Source: Myrmaecium sp. VS I D KN 1 (taxonomy: Eukaryota; Ascomycota; Dothideomycetes; Valsariales; Valsariaceae). Taken from it: 64,000 bases of DNA. Within the stretch, counting starts at the first letter, position 1. Each line of letters opens with the position of its first letter. The stretch covers positions 186,390 through 250,389 of the forward strand of contig JADQAV010000007.1 of the NCBI GenBank assembly GCA_019775845.1. Direction: 5' to 3'. The notes under the pieces were generated by a model, which saw only the letters and a list, made by a program, of their open reading frames with translations, did not search any database and was not told the DNA's origin. The position numbers and the translations under genes are program-made. Positions 59,364 through 64,000 of the stretch are shown one piece after another.

Positions 59364-61157
59364 GATATCTTTTGAGGGGGCATACACCTCCCACGCCCCC
59401 AGGTGTGAATAGCCCGCAAGCTACCGCTGCGCTTGGCCAACGTTGTCCTGCGTATATCCGCTAGTGATGCTCTGATGTTCAGCCCGATGCAGTGGGTTCA
59501 AGGCAGGGTCGCAGATAATGGTGCCCCAATGGGAGACGGGAATCACGCGTGCAGTTCCAGCCTCGAATGCGGTCCGCCGTGTGACAGGAGCAACACCGGG
59601 ATACGCTCTGCGCGACGTCTGAACGCCTGGCGGTGAGGCTCGACGGGCCAATGGGGGAGCGCGAGCGCCTCAGAGAACGTCTGATCCGGTGCGTGGGGTT
59701 GAGGGACGGCGATGTCGTGGTACAACGTTTTGGAGCCATGCAAGTCAAGTCAGTTGCCGCGAGCTCACGGTCATGGTATTACGACGACGTCGGCCTGGCA
59801 CAACCCATGCTGCTGGGAGCGGAGGGACTATTGAGGGACGGCAGCGGCGAACCCGCCCGGAACGGCTGGAGAAAGACAGCGGCGAGCGAGCAATGGACAG
59901 CTGCTGGAAGCGACGGTCGAGGCTGGGAGTGGATGCGGTTGCGGCCAATAGCGCGATAGAGGATGAAGGACGGAGGATGAAGAACGAATAATGGGGGAAG
60001 ACCGGAAGCGAAGGAGGGTAGCGGTCGTGTAGGCGGGAAGGGTAGAACGAAGTGAAGGTCCCGGTCGGGTGGACGGGTCTGGGGCAGCGGTTGGAAGGAA
60101 AACCTGGAGCTGGAGATGCCGATGCGAGCGCGATGCGACGGAGGAGAGAGGGTTTGCGCCGGTATCGCGGAGGTTCGCGCAAGGCATTCGGTTGCAGGTG
60201 GAGCAGGGCACGACCGGAAAATCCCCCGCGGGCTGCCTGGGGCACGCTGCTTAGGTAATGTGAGCCGCTCGTAAGCTATTCAAGGCAAGTATCATTTCGT
60301 ACGGCACGCCTGTATAGAGTGGTACGTTACAGTAAGATACAACATCAGTCACTACTACTTAGGTACCGAATCCAGTGGTATAGGAACTGTGTACAGTATC
60401 TACAGTGGTAAGTCCAAGTAAGTTCCTGTAAACCAAGAGATTGTAAGCGTGGGACGGTGGGCTGGTCGGGGGTGCCCGAAAGGCTCAACCTCTTGTCGCC
60501 TAAAATAACTCGGTGGTTTTACTAATTCACAGCGAGGTGGGCACCTCATCCTCAGCGTGTAAGGGACAGCCTCGCCAAGCGAGCACTGGGCCTTACAGCA
60601 CTAGGGACGCTGTAGCCACGGCCCCTTTCTCCAGCTATCTGAAACTGCCACGTTCAGTTAGCGGCCGGTGATCTTACGTCAGGAGCAGTACGAATCATAT
60701 CGAGAAACTACTACCGTAGAGATCCTGAAGGCAGGGAGTTGCTTGATGCATCGATATATCCAAATACCAATCCATACATACACCGGGCACACCTGCTCCA
60801 GATCATGTGGACGTGCCTTGATTCCAACCCTCCTCGTGGCATCCTTCCACGCAGCTCATCCTTGCCTCGTGCGACCGGCTCTAACGACCACGTTCTTTGC
60901 CTTTCAGCCTGGCATGCTTTCGAGTCCGTGGCGCAGCTTGGCGGTGTGTAGCTGGGCCGCGCATGTGTTGCGGTTGGCGTCGGGTGGTAACACGACAACA
61001 GTGGGTCGCTGTCATTGGCTGTCGTAGTCAAGCGAAGGCGCGGTGGGTGATGCCGTGACCGGCGCGCAAGAGGTGAGAGTTGGGAATCGTTGATGTCACT
61101 GGAATGCGCGAGGTCGGTCGTTGTGTGACACCTATATATAGCGCTCTCCTCTTTCGG
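59364..61157. other. 1.8-kb spacer: acuK promoter and MFS 3' flank
   Basis: No supported gene. Open frames at 59421-59748 and 59745-60245 on the minus strand have no start context or domains and probably lie in the acuK leader or promoter. TAC/GTA palindromic words cluster at about 60297-60425. Confidence 0.5.
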
Positions 61158-63944
61158 TCATCTCGATGCGAATCTGCTCTTTCCCCTGAGCTTCCCCCCG
61201 TACCGGTAAAACAGAAACGGGAACCTGTGAGAGACACAGCAGTGTTAGCCTCTCCACGACCGAGTCACCGGGCCGGACTGAGTTCTGCTTACGGGGCCAT
61301 TGCCAGCGACAGGAACGCAAGAAGCGAAGTCGCCCATTGATCACTGTTCGCAGTCGTTATTCGAGAACCAAAGCATTGAACAGCCTCTTTCTTAGACATA
61401 CCCTAGACCTGTAGCGTGCGTATTAGCCCTGGAGCCTGGATCCCCGTATTCAGCTCTTCGTGCTGAACTTACTCTCATAGAGTTGAATTCCAAATAGGGG
61501 GAAGGCAGCTGCAAGCGAACTCCGCGCAAAACTGTTCGCCGCGAGCGCCGACGCCGCGTAAAGTGGATACTGTTCCGTCAGCCAAACGAGGACAATTTTA
61601 GAGATATATCAAGCCCATGTACACTTACGCAGTCGACGAGAAAGGTAAAGACCCCGGAGTAGACACATATGACCCTAATACCGCATTAGTCGAACCACGC
61701 TGCGCAACTCGCTCCGTTCATCTCGTCTCTTACCCAGTACCGAAGATGACGGAGAAGATCAACGGCGCTGCCATTGGCTTAGCACAGAAAGACACATAAT
61801 CATCTTAGCGACGAGCGTACCTATCCAGTGAACCTTGGAAAAACGAAGTTTGTTAGTACACTGTCATTGTGCTCGAGTGGTGTCCCACAGTAGATTACCT
61901 ACCCACGAGAAAGTCGTCCACGCGAACCCTAGGTCGAAGTTCAGCAGACTGTCCATATCAACAGAATATCCCTAATTTCGTACCAAACAGGCCGATGGGG
62001 ACCAGTACGGCGCCGAAAATCGTCGGCGGAAGCCGAAATTCTGGCTCTGACCCGCCGATCTCTCCTCCTTGGGCTTCTCTTCTTCGCACCAGTCGCATGA
62101 AATTCTTGCGCCATAAAGGGTCGGAAAGAATGCCGAGTACCATGCCAACGAAGATGCCAATAAATGTGAGCCCTGTTTGCGAGATAGTGAATCCATGATT
62201 ATCCTCAAATACTAAAGGGTAAGCTCCGAAGAACAAATAGAGAATACCAAGGAGGATTGCGGTAAATACGCATAGATTCAAACACTGCATTGCGGGATGT
62301 TAGCCTTTCCATGTACACGTCGTTACGGTTGGACCTCATACCATAGGCTCAAAGAACAGAAGCTGAAACGGCCGAATGCATGACCATAGGATCGTTTTGG
62401 GAATCGACCTATCCAGGCTTTCGATGGGTGCTTTCCATGCCGCATTACCCGTTTCCTGCCGTAATCTCCTTGCTTTCTGACGGAGTATTACAGGATGATA
62501 GGTTTCAGGAACCGCCGAGATTATAAGTACTAGTTGGACCTTACAGACAAAACATGGTCAGCGATTTCAATACTTCCCATATCTACATGTACGAAGGAGC
62601 CGATTTAGGTCAGGCAAAGCGTACAAAGAGCGGCTCCCGGAAGTTCTTGGAGAGCATTTCCAGGAAGCCGGCCATAGGCAGAAAGGGGATTTTCATGCAA
62701 GATACGCCAAAGGTCAATAGTTGGATGCCCACCTATACAAATCCAACTCTTTCGTGGTCACAAACTTACCACGGCCCATATTATGAGTACGTAAAATGAC
62801 CATCGCCAGTCAACGTACTGATTGATGAATCCGCCAACTAAGGGCCCAATCTCGGGACTGCATGAGTTAGACTTGCGTCAAGTAGTGCCCAGCATATGAC
62901 TCGTGAATGGAATTCAATTTACCCAATGAAAGGTGACCTACGGGCGGTCATTCCGGTCAGTTAAGCTGTAAAAGGTCGAGCTCCAACGTCAAACTCACGC
63001 AGTATACACCATCATCGGTGCTACAACATAATTTGTCAGTCCATACGTCTATGCAAATATCATGAATATCAACCACGATGAAAGCTTACCCGATAACTCA
63101 TGCTTCGTAAACATATCCCCCACAGTGCCACCAGCCACCGAGAGGAAGGCGGAGCCTGCGAGTCCGTCCAGGAATCTCGATACAAGCATAGTCGCAATAT
63201 TTCGCGCAACAGCACATGGTATTAGCCAAATAACAAAAAACGTGTAGGAGTAAATGTATATTGGTCGACGCCCATAGAACTAACGCCGGTCAGTTCAAGA
63301 TGAGCTGGACGTATACAGGACGCTCCCAGTACTCACTTCTGAGAGAGGGCTCAAGACCATGGGCCCCAAGCCAAGGCCTGCAACAAAAAGCGAAAGACCG
63401 AGCGTCACAACCTCGCGCGAAGCATTGAAATCGGACATGATCTGATCATACGTGCTGGTATATAATGAGGACGTACAAGTGCTACAGCTAACTTAGCACA
63501 CCGGCCGGACAGAGAGGATACACAGCAGACTTACACACAGAGAGAGCTGGCCGAAATGATCAGGACAACCATCCATTTTCTGGCCCTGCTCATACCGCGA
63601 GGATCCAGTGGATCACCTTCACCGTCCCATTTCACCTCGAACTCTTTTCCGCGATCCTCGCCCTGGTCCGGTGCCGGTGCTTCATCCTCATGATAGAGAG
63701 AGTATCCGTCACTGACAGCGCACGATCTCCGAGAAGAAAGGGACTGCATGTTTCTCTGTCTGCTCATGGGACTTAATCGATGGGCGTCAGGGCTCGCTTG
63801 CAACGTTGCATAGCATTTGCCAGGCATCGCAGTTTCCTTCTCCTCCTCTTGCGGGGCTTTGATGCTGTCTGCTTCATCAAGAGGAACGGATCGCTCAGAG
63901 CCCAACTCCCGTCCGGTTGCAGTTGAAGCTGCAGGATTGACCAT
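61158..63944 (-). CDS. MFS transporter, DHA1 polyamine/multidrug type, 15 exons
   Basis: Fifteen exons: 63944-63535, 63481-63337, 63279-63090, 63020-62999, 62857-62770, 62539-62342, 62284-61984, 61928-61903, 61833-61821, 61767-61734, 61674-61629, 61569-61473, 61408-61402, 61343-61293 and 61224-61158 (564 aa). All junctions are GT-AG and keep one frame. The N-terminal ~130 residues are cytosolic, ending GDPLDPRGMSRARKW before helix 1. Family motifs include DFNASREVVTLGLSLFVAG, the loop PLSEFYGRRPIYIYSY, SAFLSVAGGTVGDMF, ASPEIGPLVGGFIN-like sequence (here APEIGPLVGG), YVDWRWSFYV, FVPETYHP-like (AVPETYHP), FAWTTFSWVHWIAPL and YAASALAANSFARS. This places it in the drug:H+ antiporter family near Tpo1-like polyamine exporters; the substrate is unknown. 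The intron density and the very small exons (7, 13, 22 and 26 nt) are striking next to its neighbours. Confidence 0.88.
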
Positions 63945-64000
63945 TGTAAGCACAGAAGTACGATACAAGACCGTGACTCCAGGCCCTGATCGCAACCGAG

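Noticed and set aside
59421-60245. Two minus-strand frames upstream of acuK
   Set aside because: They lack a domain and a consistent splice path to acuK; they are more likely promoter or leader sequence.

Overview
The window is ordinary gene-rich nuclear DNA of a filamentous ascomycete (Pezizomycotina). The evidence is the intron style (mostly 46-110 bp, gtaagt/gtgagt-type donors, cag/tag acceptors), Zn2Cys6 and copper-fist transcription factors, and lineage-typical proteins (AcuK, a DUF2433-type protein, Bye1, Rsc9, Kap123). I could not place it more finely than the subphylum. I reconstructed 21 protein-coding genes, 20 complete and one cut by the left edge. In every multi-exon model the exon lengths sum to a whole number of codons. 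I found no tRNA or rRNA gene, no recognisable transposon and no secondary-metabolite cluster.

Layout, left to right: ICP55-type aminopeptidase (+, 5' cut); STK32/YANK-type kinase (-); E2 enzyme Ubc8 (-); ketopantoate hydroxymethyltransferase (+); Atg12 (-); a giant ankyrin-RCC1-BTB protein like IBtk (-); an Rgt1-like Zn2Cys6 regulator (-); a copper-fist regulator (+); a probable Rec114 (-); Rsc9 (+); Coq5 (-); branched-chain ketoacid dehydrogenase E1 alpha (+); Bye1 (-); a small acidic coiled-coil protein (+); a nucleotide-sugar-transporter-like protein (-); importin Kap123 (-); a DUF2433-type RGG protein (-); Niemann-Pick C1 homolog Ncr1 (+); riboflavin kinase Fmn1 (+); gluconeogenesis regulator AcuK (-); and a DHA1-type MFS transporter (-).

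The genes do not form a pathway cluster. Several share themes: mitochondrial metabolism (ICP55, Coq5, BCKDH E1 alpha, probably the pantothenate enzyme), ubiquitin or ubiquitin-like conjugation (Ubc8, Atg12, a BTB scaffold), chromatin and transcription (Rsc9, Bye1, three regulators) and membrane transport (Ncr1, MFS, sugar-nucleotide transporter-like). The largest gene-poor spacers are 14.9-17.0, 19.4-22.4, 24.2-26.4 and 59.4-61.2 kb. Several spacers carry clusters of short TAC/GTA palindromic words, and one AT-rich island lies at about 55.1-55.3 kb.

I looked for an undescribed system and saw no convincing multigene one. The best leads are small: a possible unannotated zinc-knuckle exon near 25.0 kb, an MFS gene with 14 introns and a 7-nt microexon, a DUF2433-type protein that looks like a phosphoesterase lacking its usual histidine, and an orphan splice-like segment just upstream of that gene.
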